From NCBI RefSeq assembly GCF_014764715.1, contig NZ_JACXXE010000005.1:1-64000 (forward strand): 64,000 nucleotides of DNA. Direction: 5' to 3'. The notes below the pieces were generated by a model that saw only the letters and a program-made list of their open reading frames with translations, did not search any database and was not told where the DNA came from. Shown piece by piece: positions 44,496 to 55,487 of the stretch; the first letter of the stretch is position 1; the number at the start of each line of letters is the position of its first letter. This DNA comes from Bacillus crepusculi (GTDB taxonomy: Bacteria; Bacillota; Bacilli; Bacillales; Bacillaceae). Both the position numbers and the translations under genes were made by a program.

Positions 44496-45285
44496 CAGCT
44501 AATGGCAATCCTTTGATTGCTTCTTTTACCGTTAAATATGTGATGGTCTGTTGGAAATCTGTATCCAAGTCCTTCATCTTCATCGCAAGCTGCGGGTTGA
44601 TTCCAGTGATGATCAACTCTGTTCCAGTTAAATTGAGGAGATGGTGCAGTTTGAAAATTCGTGCTGCGACGGAATCATCTACATCGATTAAACCAGAAAG
44701 ATCGACAATTAAATAATCATCCTTTGAATCATCTAATATACAAGTTAACTTAGCGACAATGGCGTCAAAGCGTTCTTCAGATAGTTTTCCGATGAGCGGG
44801 AGAGCTGATACACCATTTTTGATCGGGACGATTGGCGTCGAAAGAGAGGTGACTTCCTTTAAGGAATCTTCTAGGAGCTGTTCGTATTCTTTCTGTTTTG
44901 TAATATCCTTTTGAAAGCCAATGAAAAATGTTTTGTCATCTTGTTCAATGTATAGAGGATCTATATTGAGTTCATTCCAAAAAAAAGTGCCGTCTTTTTT
45001 ATAATTTTTGAGCTGTGTGGTAATAGGTGTTCCATTTTGTATTCCTTGACGTATGAACGCAAGCTGCTCTTGATCTGTGTCTTTTCCTTGGAGGAATCGA
45101 CAATTACGCCCAAGAATCTCATCTGGTTTGTATCCAGTCATTTGTGTAAAGCCATGATTCACATAAACGATAGGGTTATCCTCTAAAGAAGGGTCTGTAA
45201 TGACAACACCAATCCGCGCATGATCTAGCGCTTTTTTTATGAGTTCAAGCTGTTCTTGCAAGCCGAAGATGTTCGAGCTGACCAT
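44482..45285 (-). CDS. ytvA: YtvA blue-light photoreceptor (LOV-STAS)
   Basis: A 267-aa flavin photoreceptor acting in the stressosome, which activates sigmaB under blue light. The LOV domain (about residues 12-125) has the adduct-forming Cys62 in GRNCRFLQG and the flavin-contacting [10 protein letters not shown]-alpha linker joins a C-terminal STAS domain (about 150-255) with [21 protein letters not shown]. Cys62 is at the same number as in B. subtilis YtvA. Start ATG 45285 with AAGGAGG upstream. Confidence 0.95.
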   Translation of the reverse strand: MVSSNIFGLQEQLELIKKALDHARIGVVITDPSLEDNPIVYVNHGFTQMTGYKPDEILGRNCRFLQGKDTDQEQLAFIRQGIQNGTPITTQLKNYKKDGTFFWNELNIDPLYIEQDDKTFFIGFQKDITKQKEYEQLLEDSLKEVTSLSTPIVPIKNGVSALPLIGKLSEERFDAIVAKLTCILDDSKDDYLIVDLSGLIDVDDSVAARIFKLHHLLNLTGTELIITGINPQLAMKMKDLDTDFQQTITYLTVKEAIKGLPLAENPV

Positions 45286-45712
45286 ATTACCCTCCTTTGC
45301 TACTATCAGACATTTAAAGCGGTTTTTTCAACCAAAAATTATTCTTTATAAACGTAACATAACATATGTTCTGTTTCAATGATTGCAAACGCTTTGTTAA
45401 ATTTGTCATCATAGTTTGTCCTCCATTAGAATAGAATAAGTAAGGAGACTTTTCCTTAGAAAAAGAAGGAATCAATTGATCATTATTCATAAAATGACAA
45501 AAATAGTTAATATGAATTAGGTCAAAATGATTCCAATGCATCAAGATTGTTTTTGGGTCATTCACATATAATGGAAGAAACAAGCTTTTTTTCTTCGTTA
45601 GAGAGAATAGACCTTTTACATTGATTATGACGGAACAGCAGAATGGCATTACAGGGGGCTGGACAGCCTGAAGTCGCTTTACTATTCTAAGGGCTTTAGG
45701 AAGGTGATGAAA

Positions 45713-46036
45713 ATGCTGCAACAAGTCATTATTGCTTGCGCCATTGGAGGGGTCATGGGCATTCTCGGTCACGTAAAGAAAAAAGGCAGGCTAGAGAAGC
45801 CCAGAATGACAAAAAAGTTTATTTATCTAGGGTTTATTGAAGATTGGCTCGTTGGGATGATTGCCGCTACACTGCTTGTCTTATCCTCAAATCCCGATTC
45901 TAGTCTGCACTTGGTCATCTTATCAATTATTTCAGGTTACGGAGGAGAAGCAGTTCTGCGAAGCTTTGATTTTGTGAGAGAACAGCGTTCACAGGATGCA
46001 GACTCCAACCGTCATAACCGATCTCCACATGAATAA
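45713..46036 (+). CDS. ytvB: YtvB, DUF4257 membrane protein
   Basis: A 107-aa membrane protein of the YtvB/DUF4257 family. It has two or three helices: IIACAIGGVMGILGHV, WLVGMIAATLLVLSS and ILSIISGYGGEAVL, with a polar C-terminal tail. ATG 45713 has AGGAAGG about 8 nt upstream; ATG 45707 and GTG 45704 are too close to it. The 428-bp gap upstream, shared with ytvA, is AT-rich and I see no clear gene in it. Confidence 0.8.
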   Translation: MLQQVIIACAIGGVMGILGHVKKKGRLEKPRMTKKFIYLGFIEDWLVGMIAATLLVLSSNPDSSLHLVILSIISGYGGEAVLRSFDFVREQRSQDADSNRHNRSPHE

Positions 46037-46089
46037 TATCCTCTACTTTACCCTGATCTAGGGTACATTCCCATTGTATACAAACCTGC

Positions 46090-46118
46090 TTGCACTTATG
46101 ATCATAATTCTATAAAAT
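46090..46118 (+). promoter_or_regulatory. Promoter of the leuS leader
   Basis: TTGCAC (46090-46095), 17 nt, TAAAAT (46113-46118), followed by the T-box leader. Confidence 0.6.
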
Positions 46119-46139
46119 ACTACTTAGATGACGGTTACG

Positions 46140-46385
46140 ATAAGAACAGTGAAGAGGAGTAGTAGGAAAGCAGTATTTGTCTTTAGAGAATTGACGGCTG
46201 GTGAAAGTCAATCAAATCTGCTTCTGAACTCGCCTCAGAGTTGCAGTTGCGTTAAAGCTTCTGTCGCATGTCTGCGTTAAAGATATTAAGTGAGCGTACA
46301 CGAACAGCAAGTTACGCTAACAAGGGTGGTACCGCGGGAACCAAAAAATCTCTCGTCCCTTTCCAGGGATGAGGGTTTTTTGTTG
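46140..46385 (+). ncRNA. T-box leader (leucine) of leuS
   Basis: Stem I contains a CTC leucine specifier (46229-46231) in GAACTCGCC. The T-box sequence AGGGTGGTACCGCGG is at 46323-46337. The terminator CTCGTCCCT...AGGGATGAG plus a T run follows at about 46350-46381. Uncharged tRNA-Leu should favour the antiterminator and allow leuS transcription. Confidence 0.93.
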
Positions 46386-46460
46386 ATTTTAGAAAAATCT
46401 GAATTCTTGCTGTGGTCATCTGAGCAGATAAAGCCGTACATATTAAAGGAGGTTTTCATA

Positions 46461-48875
46461 TTGAGTTTTCAGCATCGGGAAATTGAAAAGAAGTGGCAGG
46501 ATTATTGGCTGACACATAAAACATTCGCCACATCTGACTCGGAAGATAAACCAAAGTTTTATGCGCTTGATATGTTTCCATATCCATCAGGAGCAGGGCT
46601 TCATGTCGGGCACCCTGAGGGCTACACAGCAACGGATATTTTATCACGTATGAAACGGATGCAGGGATATGATGTTCTTCATCCAATGGGTTGGGATGCA
46701 TTTGGTCTTCCAGCGGAGCAATATGCACTGGATACAGGAAATGATCCGGCGGTCTTTACAGAAGAGAACATCAATAACTTCCGCCGTCAAATTCAATCTT
46801 TAGGATTCTCATATGACTGGGATCGAGAAATCAATACGACAGATCCTAATTATTACAAATGGACACAATGGATTTTCTTGAAATTGTATGAAAAAGGATT
46901 AGCGTATATCGATGAAGTACCAGTGAACTGGTGCCCAGCGCTCGGCACGGTCCTTGCAAACGAAGAAGTCATTGATGGAAAAAGTGAACGCGGAGGGCAT
47001 CCTGTTGAAAGACGTCCTATGAAGCAATGGATGCTAAGGATTACGGCATATGCGGACAGGCTGTTAGAAGATTTAGAAGACATTGATTGGCCTGAAAGCA
47101 TTAAAGATATGCAGCGTAATTGGATCGGACGTTCTGAAGGTGCGCATGTTCACTTTGAAGTAGATGGACATAACGAACAGTTTACAGTTTTTACAACACG
47201 CCCTGATACTCTTTTTGGTGCAACGTATGCAGTGCTTGCTCCAGAACATGCACTTGTTGAGAAAATTACATCTGCCGCTCAAAAAGAAGCAGTTGAAGCA
47301 TATATCAAAGAAATTCAATCTAAGAGTGATTTAGAGCGGACAGATCTTGCGAAAACGAAGACGGGCATTTTTACAGGTGCGTATGCCCTCAATCCATTAA
47401 ATGGGGAAAAGATGCCAATCTGGATTGCAGATTACGTGTTAGCTACATATGGCACGGGAGCGATTATGGCAGTACCTGCACACGATGAACGTGACTATGA
47501 ATTCGCTAAAACCTTTGAACTTCCAATCAAAGAGGTTGTAGAAGGCGGAGACATTCAAAAAGAAGCTTATACAGGTGATGGAAAGCACATCAACTCTGAT
47601 TTCTTAAATGGCTTAGGAAAAGAAGAAGCGATTGAAAAAACCATTGCATGGCTTGAAGAACATCAAAAAGGTGAAAAGAAAGTCACATATCGCTTAAGAG
47701 ACTGGCTGTTTAGCCGTCAGCGCTATTGGGGTGAACCAATTCCAATCATTCATTGGGAGGACGGAACATCTTCAGCTGTTTCAGAGGAAGAGCTTCCACT
47801 GATCCTGCCTAAGACGACTGAAATTAAGCCAAGTGGAACAGGTGAATCACCTTTAGCCAATATAAAAGAGTGGGTTGAGGTTGTAGATCCTGTCACAGGT
47901 AAAAAAGGACGCCGTGAAACCAATACAATGCCGCAATGGGCCGGCAGCTGCTGGTACTTCTTGCGTTATATTGATCCACATAACACAGAAGAGCTTGCAT
48001 CCCCTGAAAAGCTAAAGAAATGGCTTCCGGTTGATGTGTATATTGGCGGAGCAGAACATGCCGTACTGCATCTTTTATATGCGCGCTTCTGGCATAAATT
48101 CTTGTATGATATCGGTGTTGTTCCAACAAAAGAACCTTTCATGAAATTGTTCAACCAAGGAATGATTCTTGGTGAAAATAATGAAAAAATGAGTAAATCA
48201 AAAGGGAACGTTGTCAACCCAGACGATATCGTAGAATCTCATGGTGCGGATACATTACGACTTTATGAAATGTTCATGGGACCTTTAGATGCGTCCATCG
48301 CTTGGTCTGAAACAGGACTTGATGGCGCTCGCCGTTTCCTTGACCGTGTATGGCGTCTATTCACAAATGAAGATGGCTCAATTAGCGACAAAGTGACAGA
48401 GCAATCTGGCGGCGCATTAGAACGCAGTTACCATGAAACGGTGATGAAGGTAACAGATCATTATGAAGGCTTACGTTTCAATACAGGAATTTCACAATTA
48501 ATGGTGTTTATCAATGATGCCTACAAGGCTGATACACTGCCGAAAGAATATGCGGAAGGCTTTGTGAAGCTGCTTTCTCCAATTGCACCGCATTTAGCGG
48601 AAGAGCTTTGGAGTAAACTTGGTCATGAAGGATCGATTTCTTATGAAGCATGGCCGCAATATGACGAATCAAAGCTTATTGACGATGAAGTAGAAATTGT
48701 CGTACAGCTAAATGGTAAAGTGAAAGCGAAATTAATCGTTCCTGCTGATGCAACAAGAGAGCAGTTAGAAGAGCTTGCAAAAAATGACGCACGAGTAAAA
48801 GAACAGCTTGAAGGAAAAACCATTCGTAAAGTGATTGCAGTTCCTGGTAAGCTTGTCAATATTGTTGCGAATTAA
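46461..48875 (+). CDS. leuS: Leucyl-tRNA synthetase
   Basis: LeuS charges tRNA-Leu; 804 aa. The HIGH-type motif is [14 protein letters not shown] near residue 41 and the KMSKS motif is [12 protein letters not shown] near 576. The editing domain ([15 protein letters not shown]) lies between. The start is TTG 46461 with AAAGGAGG upstream. The frame is open into the T-box leader, but that part is regulatory RNA. Regulated by the T-box. Confidence 0.97.
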   Translation: MSFQHREIEKKWQDYWLTHKTFATSDSEDKPKFYALDMFPYPSGAGLHVGHPEGYTATDILSRMKRMQGYDVLHPMGWDAFGLPAEQYALDTGNDPAVFTEENINNFRRQIQSLGFSYDWDREINTTDPNYYKWTQWIFLKLYEKGLAYIDEVPVNWCPALGTVLANEEVIDGKSERGGHPVERRPMKQWMLRITAYADRLLEDLEDIDWPESIKDMQRNWIGRSEGAHVHFEVDGHNEQFTVFTTRPDTLFGATYAVLAPEHALVEKITSAAQKEAVEAYIKEIQSKSDLERTDLAKTKTGIFTGAYALNPLNGEKMPIWIADYVLATYGTGAIMAVPAHDERDYEFAKTFELPIKEVVEGGDIQKEAYTGDGKHINSDFLNGLGKEEAIEKTIAWLEEHQKGEKKVTYRLRDWLFSRQRYWGEPIPIIHWEDGTSSAVSEEELPLILPKTTEIKPSGTGESPLANIKEWVEVVDPVTGKKGRRETNTMPQWAGSCWYFLRYIDPHNTEELASPEKLKKWLPVDVYIGGAEHAVLHLLYARFWHKFLYDIGVVPTKEPFMKLFNQGMILGENNEKMSKSKGNVVNPDDIVESHGADTLRLYEMFMGPLDASIAWSETGLDGARRFLDRVWRLFTNEDGSISDKVTEQSGGALERSYHETVMKVTDHYEGLRFNTGISQLMVFINDAYKADTLPKEYAEGFVKLLSPIAPHLAEELWSKLGHEGSISYEAWPQYDESKLIDDEVEIVVQLNGKVKAKLIVPADATREQLEELAKNDARVKEQLEGKTIRKVIAVPGKLVNIVAN

Positions 48876-48879
48876 TGAC

Positions 48880-48913
48880 CACACCCATCGGTATCAACCG
48901 GTGGGTGTTTGTT
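48880..48913 (+). terminator. Terminator of leuS
   Basis: ACACCCATCGGT and ACCGGTGGGTGT (one G-U pair, 4-nt loop), then TTGTTATTT. Confidence 0.75.
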
Positions 48914-49005
48914 ATTTCCCGGGACATAATTTTGTCGAAAACAAGGTGATTCTCCTATCGATCTCGTATTTTAACAGGTGATCAAGAAAATGAGGAGTGA
49001 CGTCA

Positions 49006-49908
49006 ATGGAAAAGGAAAGCAAACGTGAACAGCTGCTCAGTCTGTTAGGAGAAATGCCAGAACGTCATCGCGTGGAGGCTTATACGTTAAAGATTGAGGA
49101 ACGTGAATCTTATTTAGTCGAAACACTCATTCTCTCTATTCATGGTGTAGAGGAAGTGCCTGCTTATTTTGTGAAGCCAAAGGATACAGTGAAAAAAAGA
49201 CCTGTTGTGCTGTTTCAGCACTCGCATGGCGCAAATTACGTGGATGGAAAGGAAGAGCTGTTAAAGGGTGCTCATTATTTGCAAACGCCTTCATATGCAA
49301 AAGAGTTCACGTCAAAAGGATATAGTGTCCTGGCCATTGATCATGCAGGTTTTGGTGAAAGAAGAGGTAGAACGGAAAGTGAAATTTTTAAGGAAATGCT
49401 TTTAACAGGAAAAGTGATGTGGGGCATGATGCTGTATGAAAGCATGTGTGCAGTCGATTATTTGCTGTCTCGATCCGATGTATTGCCAGACCGGTTAGCC
49501 GTTTTTGGGATGTCAATGGGTGGTCTTCTTTCATGGTGGACAGCAGCACTTGATGAGAGGGTCAGTGTGTGTATCGATCTTTGCGCGCAGGTCGATCATC
49601 ACACATTGATTGAAACGAACAATTTAGACCGGCATGGCTATTACTACTATGTACCAAGCTTAGCCAAGCATTTTACAGCAACGGATATCCAGGAAATGAT
49701 TTTTCCAAGACCGCATTTAAGCCTAGTTGGAAAACTCGATCAGCTCACGCCTGCTGAAGGCGTTGGACGAATTCAAAAGGGATTGAGTCAAACCTATCAA
49801 GCTGCTTCATTGAAAGAACGGTATCAGCTTGTTGGTTTTCATGCAGGTCATTTTGAAACAGCCGCAATGCGTCACGAAGCCATACGATTTATGAAAAAGT
49901 GGCTGTAA
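49006..49908 (+). CDS. ytaP: YtaP alpha/beta hydrolase family esterase
   Basis: A 300-aa dienelactone-hydrolase-like esterase. The motifs are FQHSHGANYVDGKEEL (oxyanion region), AIDHAGFGERRG, the elbow FGMSMGGLLSWW near residue 168, VGKLDQLTP and a final FHAGHFETAAMRHEA. TGAGGAG precedes ATG 49006. It is the first plus-strand gene after leuS and precedes the sugar-uptake group. It may deacetylate plant polysaccharides, which is inference from its neighbours. Confidence 0.82.
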   Translation: MEKESKREQLLSLLGEMPERHRVEAYTLKIEERESYLVETLILSIHGVEEVPAYFVKPKDTVKKRPVVLFQHSHGANYVDGKEELLKGAHYLQTPSYAKEFTSKGYSVLAIDHAGFGERRGRTESEIFKEMLLTGKVMWGMMLYESMCAVDYLLSRSDVLPDRLAVFGMSMGGLLSWWTAALDERVSVCIDLCAQVDHHTLIETNNLDRHGYYYYVPSLAKHFTATDIQEMIFPRPHLSLVGKLDQLTPAEGVGRIQKGLSQTYQAASLKERYQLVGFHAGHFETAAMRHEAIRFMKKWL

Positions 49909-49954
49909 TCATTAAATGCTTGGACATACTACGCCAAAAGGAAGGGGGAGACAG

Positions 49955-50707
49955 ATGAAAAACATCACCATCATTGGCGGGTGCGGTGTGATTGGACGTA
50001 TTTTAACAAAGGCGCTTTCTTCTGAGTACAGCATCCACATCATTGATCAGACAAGCTGTGTAGAAAAAGTCATTTTAGCGGATGCAACGAATGAGCAACA
50101 ATTATATGAGGCGATTCCGCGAGATACAGATGTCATCATCCACCTTCTCAACATGGGCATGACGCATGACGTGATGAATCATGAGGAATTTTCAAAAATG
50201 AATGATGTGTTTTGGAGGAGCACTTATCATATGTTTCGTTCAGCTGCACGGCTCAGCATATCAAAGGTCATTTTTGCAAGCAGTAACCATGTGACAGATC
50301 GTTATGAAAGGGACGGTCACTCCATTCTTGGGCGAGATATTACGACTAATGATGTGCCTGCGACAAAAAATGTGTATGGCATTTTGAAATTTGCTTCCGA
50401 ACAGCTTGGGCGTTTATTCCACGATCAAACGGGGATATCTGTCATCAATTTGCGGATTGGAACGGTTGTAACAGATGAAATGGAGGCATTACACAAGAAT
50501 AAAAGAACAAAAAGAACGCTGCTTTCACATGAAGATCTTGTTGGCATGACAAAGGCAGCGATTGAAACAGAAGTTCCCTTTGGGACATATTATGCCGTAT
50601 CAGAAAACGAAGAAAAGCCATGGTCTACTGAAAAAACGAAGCAGGAGTTAGGCTACAGACCAGATGTCAATACGTCGGAAATCCTTGAAGAAAATGATCA
50701 GGCTTAG
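49955..50707 (+). CDS. ytbQ: YtbQ NAD-dependent epimerase/dehydratase
   Basis: A 250-aa extended short-chain dehydrogenase. The Rossmann motif is IIGGCGVIGRIL (GGxGxxG) at the N-terminus; FASSNH and the YGILKFASEQ (YxxxK) catalytic pair follow. The substrate is probably a sugar or sugar acid. GAAGGGGGAG precedes ATG 49955; the 13-residue upstream extension has no site. A 200-bp gap with a cre-like box separates it from ytcP. Confidence 0.82.
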   Translation: MKNITIIGGCGVIGRILTKALSSEYSIHIIDQTSCVEKVILADATNEQQLYEAIPRDTDVIIHLLNMGMTHDVMNHEEFSKMNDVFWRSTYHMFRSAARLSISKVIFASSNHVTDRYERDGHSILGRDITTNDVPATKNVYGILKFASEQLGRLFHDQTGISVINLRIGTVVTDEMEALHKNKRTKRTLLSHEDLVGMTKAAIETEVPFGTYYAVSENEEKPWSTEKTKQELGYRPDVNTSEILEENDQA

Positions 50708-50881
50708 GGCATAATCATCTCATTAGCTCATGATCCTATTCTTTTGTTTCATGAGCATAAAAGCACGACCGGCATGATCCATCCGGTTGGTCTGTCAAGA
50801 TGATTATAGACGCTTTCTCTCCCCGTTTGTTACATTTTAATCACGATATCGTCACAGGCTGCAGCTTATTTTCGGACGAAA

Positions 50882-50895
50882 TGATAACGCTTACA
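50882..50895 (+). promoter_or_regulatory. cre-like CcpA site before ytcP
   Basis: TGATAACGCTTACA differs from TGNAANCGNTTNCA at one position. It lies 14 nt before the ytcP start, so CcpA could block transcription when preferred sugars are present. Confidence 0.55.
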
Positions 50896-50908
50896 AAGAA
50901 AGGGCGTG

Positions 50909-51787
50909 ATGAACATAGATCGTTCTATTAAAGGCCGATTGTTCAATTTACTTAATTACTCTTTTCTACTCATGTTCGCATTAATATGTGTGCTCCCGTT
51001 CATCCATGTCATTGCCGCCTCGTTTGCTACGGTAGAGGAGGTCATCTCAAAGAAGTTTATTTTGTTCCCGACGACGTTTTCTCTTGAGGCCTATCGATAT
51101 ATTTTTTCTACAGATATTGTGTATCGCAGCCTCATTGTGTCCATTCTCGTGACGCTCGTTGGAACAGCTGTCAGCATGTTTTTGTCCTCACTCATGGCGT
51201 ATGGGCTGAGTCGCCAGGAGTTAAAAGGCCGGAGAACACTCATGTTTCTCGTTGTCTTCACGATGCTGTTTAGCGGAGGGATGATCCCGACGTTTATTGT
51301 TGTGAAAACACTTGGGCTGCTTGATACGTATTGGTCACTAATTCTACCTGTCGCCATCAATGCGTTCAATTTGATCATTTTGAAAAACTTCTTTCAAAAC
51401 ATCCCAGCAAGCCTTGAGGAATCAGCGAAGATGGATGGCTGTAACGATTTAGGGATCTTCTTTAAAATTGTGCTTCCCCTCTCTTTACCAGCCATTGCGA
51501 CGATTTCACTTTTTTATGCCGTGACGTATTGGAATACGTACATGACTGCTATCCTGTATTTAAATGATTCAGTGAAATGGCCGATCCAGGTATTGCTGAG
51601 GCAGATCGTGATTGTATCAAGCGGAATGCAGGGAGATATGTCAGATATGGGCTCATCCACACCACCGCCAGACCAAACGATTAAAATGGCTGTCATTGTC
51701 GTGGCGACCATACCAGTTCTGCTTGTCTATCCATTTATTCAAAAGCATTTCAACAAAGGGGCATTACTAGGTTCTGTAAAGGGTTAA
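50909..51787 (+). CDS. ytcP: YtcP carbohydrate ABC permease
   Basis: A 292-aa permease of the MalG/LplC type with six helices. The EAA-type loop is [31 protein letters not shown]. LplC-type permeases end in [14 protein letters not shown], as here. With YtcQ and YteP it should form a rhamnogalacturonan-oligosaccharide importer; no ATPase gene is nearby, and Bacillus normally supplies the shared MsmX. ATG 50909 fits AAAGGG better than GTG 50906. Confidence 0.88.
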   Translation: MNIDRSIKGRLFNLLNYSFLLMFALICVLPFIHVIAASFATVEEVISKKFILFPTTFSLEAYRYIFSTDIVYRSLIVSILVTLVGTAVSMFLSSLMAYGLSRQELKGRRTLMFLVVFTMLFSGGMIPTFIVVKTLGLLDTYWSLILPVAINAFNLIILKNFFQNIPASLEESAKMDGCNDLGIFFKIVLPLSLPAIATISLFYAVTYWNTYMTAILYLNDSVKWPIQVLLRQIVIVSSGMQGDMSDMGSSTPPPDQTIKMAVIVVATIPVLLVYPFIQKHFNKGALLGSVKG

Positions 51788-51812
51788 AAAGATGGAACAA
51801 CGGAGGGATCTT

Positions 51813-53312
51813 ATGGGGAGAAAGAAATTATGGTTGATTGCGTTTGTGCTGTTATTTGCAGCAAGCGGTATTCTGTCAGCATGCTCAAGTAAAGGAGCAA
51901 ACTCATCAGATGAGAAGGTTGATTTAGACAAAAAGGTAAAGCTGACATGGATGGCCATTTTGTATCATCAGCAGCCGCCGAAGGATTCAGTGTTAAAAGA
52001 GATTGAGAAGCTCACAAATACAGAGCTTGATATTACGTGGGTGCCTGATGCTGTGAAGGAAGATCGTTTAAATTCCGCACTTGCCGCAGGGAACCTCCCG
52101 CAAATTGTCACGATTCAAGACATTAAAAATTCGTCTGCTATTAATGCGTTCAGATCAGGCATGTTCTGGGAAGTTGGTCCGTATTTAAAGGATTATCCAA
52201 ATTTAAGTAAGATGAACGAACTGATTAATAAAAACGCCTCTATAGATGGGAAGCTATATGGTATTTATAGAGAGAGACCACTTTCAAGACAAGGGATTGT
52301 CATTCGAAAGGATTGGCTTGAAAATTTAAATTTGGATACACCAAAAACATTGGATGATCTATATGAAGTAGCCAAAGCCTTTACGGAAAAAGACCCGAAT
52401 CAAAATGGAAAAGCTGATACAATTGGCTTTACGGATCGAAACGATTTGATTTACGGGGCATTTAAAACACTTGGTTCATATGAAGGAATGCCAACAGACT
52501 GGAAAGAAGAAAACGGCAAATTCACGCCAGACTTTATGACAGATGAGTATATGAATACAATGAAATACATGAAAAAGCTGCGTGACAATGGCTATATCAA
52601 CAAAGACTTCCCAGTGACAAGCAAAACGCAGCAGCAGGAATTATTCTCACAAGGTAAAGCAGGCATCTATGTTGGAAATATGGTAGATGCGGTGAACCTG
52701 AGAGATGATGCGACAGATAAAAACATGGAAGTGGATATTCTCAACCGAATCAAAGGACCAGACGGCAAAGAGCGTGTGTGGGCATCAGGTGGTCATAATG
52801 GCATCTTCGCATTCCCTAAAACAAGCGTGAAATCTGAGGCGGAGTTAAAGCGGATTTTGGCCTTCTTTGATCGCATTGCCGAAGAAGATGTATATGGTCT
52901 AATGACTTACGGTATAGATGGTCAGCATTATAAGAAAGAAGAAGGAAATACATTTGTCCGAGAAGAAAGCCAAGTGAAAAGCTGGCAGACAGATGTACAG
53001 CCGCTTGTCAGCCTAGTAGCGATTGATAAACGCTACTTAAAAAATAAAGGGGATGCGGTTCGTACAAAATATGAAGAGCTAGAAGAGGATAATAAGAAGA
53101 TCATTGTCGCAAATCCTGCTGAAAGCCTGTATTCAGAAACGGCATCAGAGCGAGGAAATGAATTGAAGAAAATCATCGATGATGCGACCTATAAGTTCAT
53201 TCTTGGTGATATAAACGAAGAGCAATTTAAGAAAGATGTAGAGAAGTGGAAATCAAATGGTGGAAATAAAATCATTGAGGAATATGAAGCTTCTTTTAAG
53301 AAATCAAAATGA
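51813..53312 (+). CDS. ytcQ: YtcQ substrate-binding lipoprotein
   Basis: A 499-aa LplA-type extracellular sugar-binding lipoprotein. The signal peptide ends in LSAC with Cys24. The body has the family's [24 protein letters not shown] middle and [27 protein letters not shown] near the C-terminus. CGGAGGGA precedes ATG 51813; a start at 51792 lacks a site. It follows ytcP by 25 bp. Confidence 0.88.
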   Translation: MGRKKLWLIAFVLLFAASGILSACSSKGANSSDEKVDLDKKVKLTWMAILYHQQPPKDSVLKEIEKLTNTELDITWVPDAVKEDRLNSALAAGNLPQIVTIQDIKNSSAINAFRSGMFWEVGPYLKDYPNLSKMNELINKNASIDGKLYGIYRERPLSRQGIVIRKDWLENLNLDTPKTLDDLYEVAKAFTEKDPNQNGKADTIGFTDRNDLIYGAFKTLGSYEGMPTDWKEENGKFTPDFMTDEYMNTMKYMKKLRDNGYINKDFPVTSKTQQQELFSQGKAGIYVGNMVDAVNLRDDATDKNMEVDILNRIKGPDGKERVWASGGHNGIFAFPKTSVKSEAELKRILAFFDRIAEEDVYGLMTYGIDGQHYKKEEGNTFVREESQVKSWQTDVQPLVSLVAIDKRYLKNKGDAVRTKYEELEEDNKKIIVANPAESLYSETASERGNELKKIIDDATYKFILGDINEEQFKKDVEKWKSNGGNKIIEEYEASFKKSK

Positions 53313-53320
53313 TCAATATG

Positions 53321-53358
53321 AACACCCCCGCACTATTAAAAAGCAGGGGTGTTTTCAT
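53321..53358. terminator. Bidirectional terminator between ytcQ and ytbE
   Basis: AACACCCCCGC and GCAGGGGTGTT (one mismatch), with A/T tails on both sides. Confidence 0.75.
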
Positions 53359-53363
53359 TATGA

Positions 53364-54203
53364 TTAAAAGTCGAAGTGATCTGGGTCTGGCCCAATACGT
53401 TTGTTTTCATTTAAGTCAGAAAGGCGCCTCATATCCTCATCAGATAAAGCAAAATTAAATATATCGGCATTTTCTTTTAAGCGATGTGCTTTCGTTGATT
53501 TTGGAATGGTGATGACACCCATTTGCACATCCCAGCGCAAAATAATTTGGGCAGGTGTTTTGCTGTATGTGTCTGCCAGCTCCGTAATGAGCGGATGATG
53601 CAGCAGCTCTCCCTGCATCAGTGGTGACCAGGCTTCCATTTGAATGCCGCGTGTGTTCAAATACGTGTAGAGTGTTTCCTGCGTGAGCTTTGGATGAAAC
53701 TCCACTTGATTGACAGCTGGTATTATGTCCGCATCTTTTATTAGCTCGTCTAGATGATGCGGCTGGAAGTTGCTCACACCGATGGCTCTTACCTTTCCTT
53801 CACGATACAATGCTTCTAGCGCACGCCAAGCTTCCTTGTATTTCCCTTCAACCGGCCAATGAATCAAATATAGATCAAGGTAGTCGAGCTGAAGTTTTTT
53901 CAAGCTTTCTTCGTACGCTTTTCGTGTGGCTTCATATCCTAAATCGGCATTCCACACTTTTGATGTCACAAAGATGTCCTCACGGCGCAGTCCTGCTTCT
54001 GCTAGACCAAGTTGTATGCCTCGTCCAACACCTTCCTCATTGTCATAAATAGCCGCTGTATCAATACTGCGATAGCCCAATTGAATGGCTGTTTTGACAG
54101 CTTCAATTAATTCAGCTCCATCTTCAACCTTGAATACACCAAGGCCGAAGATTGGCATGTGGACCCCATTGTTTAATGTTTTTGTACTTTGTAAATGATT
54201 CAT
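53364..54203 (-). CDS. ytbE: YtbE aldo/keto reductase
   Basis: A 279-aa aldo/keto reductase. The TIM-barrel motifs include IFGLGVFKVEDG, GYRSIDTAAIYDNEEGVG (Asp and Tyr of the tetrad), TSKVW (Lys), LYLIHWPVEGKYKEAWRALE (His) and the NADPH site IPKSTKAHRLKENADIF. YtbE of B. subtilis reduces small aldehydes and ketones. It is 13 bp after ytbD on the same strand, so they share a transcript probably under YtcD. Confidence 0.92.
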   Translation of the reverse strand: MNHLQSTKTLNNGVHMPIFGLGVFKVEDGAELIEAVKTAIQLGYRSIDTAAIYDNEEGVGRGIQLGLAEAGLRREDIFVTSKVWNADLGYEATRKAYEESLKKLQLDYLDLYLIHWPVEGKYKEAWRALEALYREGKVRAIGVSNFQPHHLDELIKDADIIPAVNQVEFHPKLTQETLYTYLNTRGIQMEAWSPLMQGELLHHPLITELADTYSKTPAQIILRWDVQMGVITIPKSTKAHRLKENADIFNFALSDEDMRRLSDLNENKRIGPDPDHFDF

Positions 54204-54216
54204 ATTGACAACTCCT

Positions 54217-55404
54217 TTAGATGGTTTGATTGTGTTCTTTTTGTTCCATTTGAAAACTGATCATCGTGAGAAATGCTGCCGTGAGCACCATGATGCCGCC
54301 GACCCAGCCTGTATGCACAAGCCCAAGTGTATCTGTCACGATGCCGCCTAAAAATGAGCCGATGGCGATACCAGCATTAAATGCAGCAATATTCATAGCG
54401 GATGCGACATCGACTGCTCCGGGTGTGTACCTTTCTGCAAAATCAACGACGGCTACTTGGAGGCCAGGTACATTCATGAAAGCAAACAGCCCCATTAGCA
54501 TCACGGTTCCAATCCCAAGCATCATCAATCCAGCAGTGAAGCTAAGGATAAACAAGATGATGCTTTGGATGACAAACATATAGATCAGTGCTTTGATTGG
54601 CTGTTTATTCGCAGCTTTTCCACCAATGACATTCCCAGCTGCGATGGTCATCCCGTATAAAAGCAGGATCAAGGCAACCGTCCCAGGCGCAAGACCTGTC
54701 ACATGCTGCAAGAGAGGGGATAAATACGTAAAGACGACAAAGGTTCCTCCGTATCCTGTTGCTGTAATAACAAATAGAAGCAAGATTCTTTTTGTTTTTA
54801 ATAAAACAGCTTGATCCTTAAACGTTGTTTTCGTGCCCTGCTTTAATTGAGAGGGTACGAGAAAATAGTTGGCAATGAGTGCGATCAGGCCAATGATGAC
54901 AATGACCCCAAATGATGTCCGCCAGCCGAGCTCATGTCCGATAAATGTCCCAAATGGCACTCCTGTTACAGTCGCTACTGTTAAACCAGTGAACATAGTT
55001 GCAATGGCGCTTGCCCGCTTTTCTTTCACCACAAGGCTTGCAGCAATCGTAGAGCCAATGGACATAAAGACTCCATGGGATAAGGCTGAAATCACTCGCC
55101 CGACTAACAGCACTGAAAAAGTTGGGGCAATGGTGGCGAGTGTATTTCCTATTAAAAAGACGAGCATAATGAGCAAAAGTAATGTCTTTCTCTTCATGGT
55201 TGAAGTAAGTGAGGTCAGAATAGGTGCACCAAAGGTCACGCCAAGCGCATATAAGGAGACGGTCCAGCCCGCCTGACTGACACTCACCTCAAAGTCCTCT
55301 GAGATCATCGGCAAAAGCCCGACACTAATGAACTCAGTTGTTCCTATAGCAAAAGCACTTATCGCTAGTGCGAGAAGGGCAAAGTGGTTTTGTCGGTTCT
55401 TCAT
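54217..55404 (-). CDS. ytbD: YtbD MFS efflux transporter
   Basis: A 395-aa, twelve-helix major facilitator of the DHA1 drug-efflux type. It begins FALLALAISAFAIGTTEFISVGLLP. RTSFGVIVIIG and the loop ALGVTFGAPILTSL belong to the same family signature. I start at ATG 55404; the open frame extends to 55596 but runs through the palindromic operator region. The ribosome site AAGG lies rather far upstream, and GTG 55416 is an alternative. Divergent from its likely regulator ytcD. Confidence 0.87.
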   Translation of the reverse strand: MKNRQNHFALLALAISAFAIGTTEFISVGLLPMISEDFEVSVSQAGWTVSLYALGVTFGAPILTSLTSTMKRKTLLLLIMLVFLIGNTLATIAPTFSVLLVGRVISALSHGVFMSIGSTIAASLVVKEKRASAIATMFTGLTVATVTGVPFGTFIGHELGWRTSFGVIVIIGLIALIANYFLVPSQLKQGTKTTFKDQAVLLKTKRILLLFVITATGYGGTFVVFTYLSPLLQHVTGLAPGTVALILLLYGMTIAAGNVIGGKAANKQPIKALIYMFVIQSIILFILSFTAGLMMLGIGTVMLMGLFAFMNVPGLQVAVVDFAERYTPGAVDVASAMNIAAFNAGIAIGSFLGGIVTDTLGLVHTGWVGGIMVLTAAFLTMISFQMEQKEHNQTI

Positions 55405-55487
55405 AAATAGGTTCACATCCTTCTGTGATGACTTGTTGATAGACGAAGCCGATCGGCATGAGTTATTATCTAACATAGATGACGAAA

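Noticed and set aside
45314..45772. 152-codon minus-strand frame
   Set aside because: No ribosome site, runs antisense through the ytvB start, and its composition is unlike a protein of this genome.
46049..46065. TACCCT-GATCT-AGGGTA hairpin after ytvB
   Set aside because: No T tract follows and it is short. It may be a weak ytvB terminator, but support is too thin to list.
46290..46460. Upstream extension of leuS
   Set aside because: This stretch is the T-box antiterminator and terminator, and TTG 46461 has a strong ribosome site.
54266..55276. Plus-strand frames opposite ytbD
   Set aside because: Shadows of the hydrophobic transporter gene, rich in Met/Pro/Thr with no start signals.
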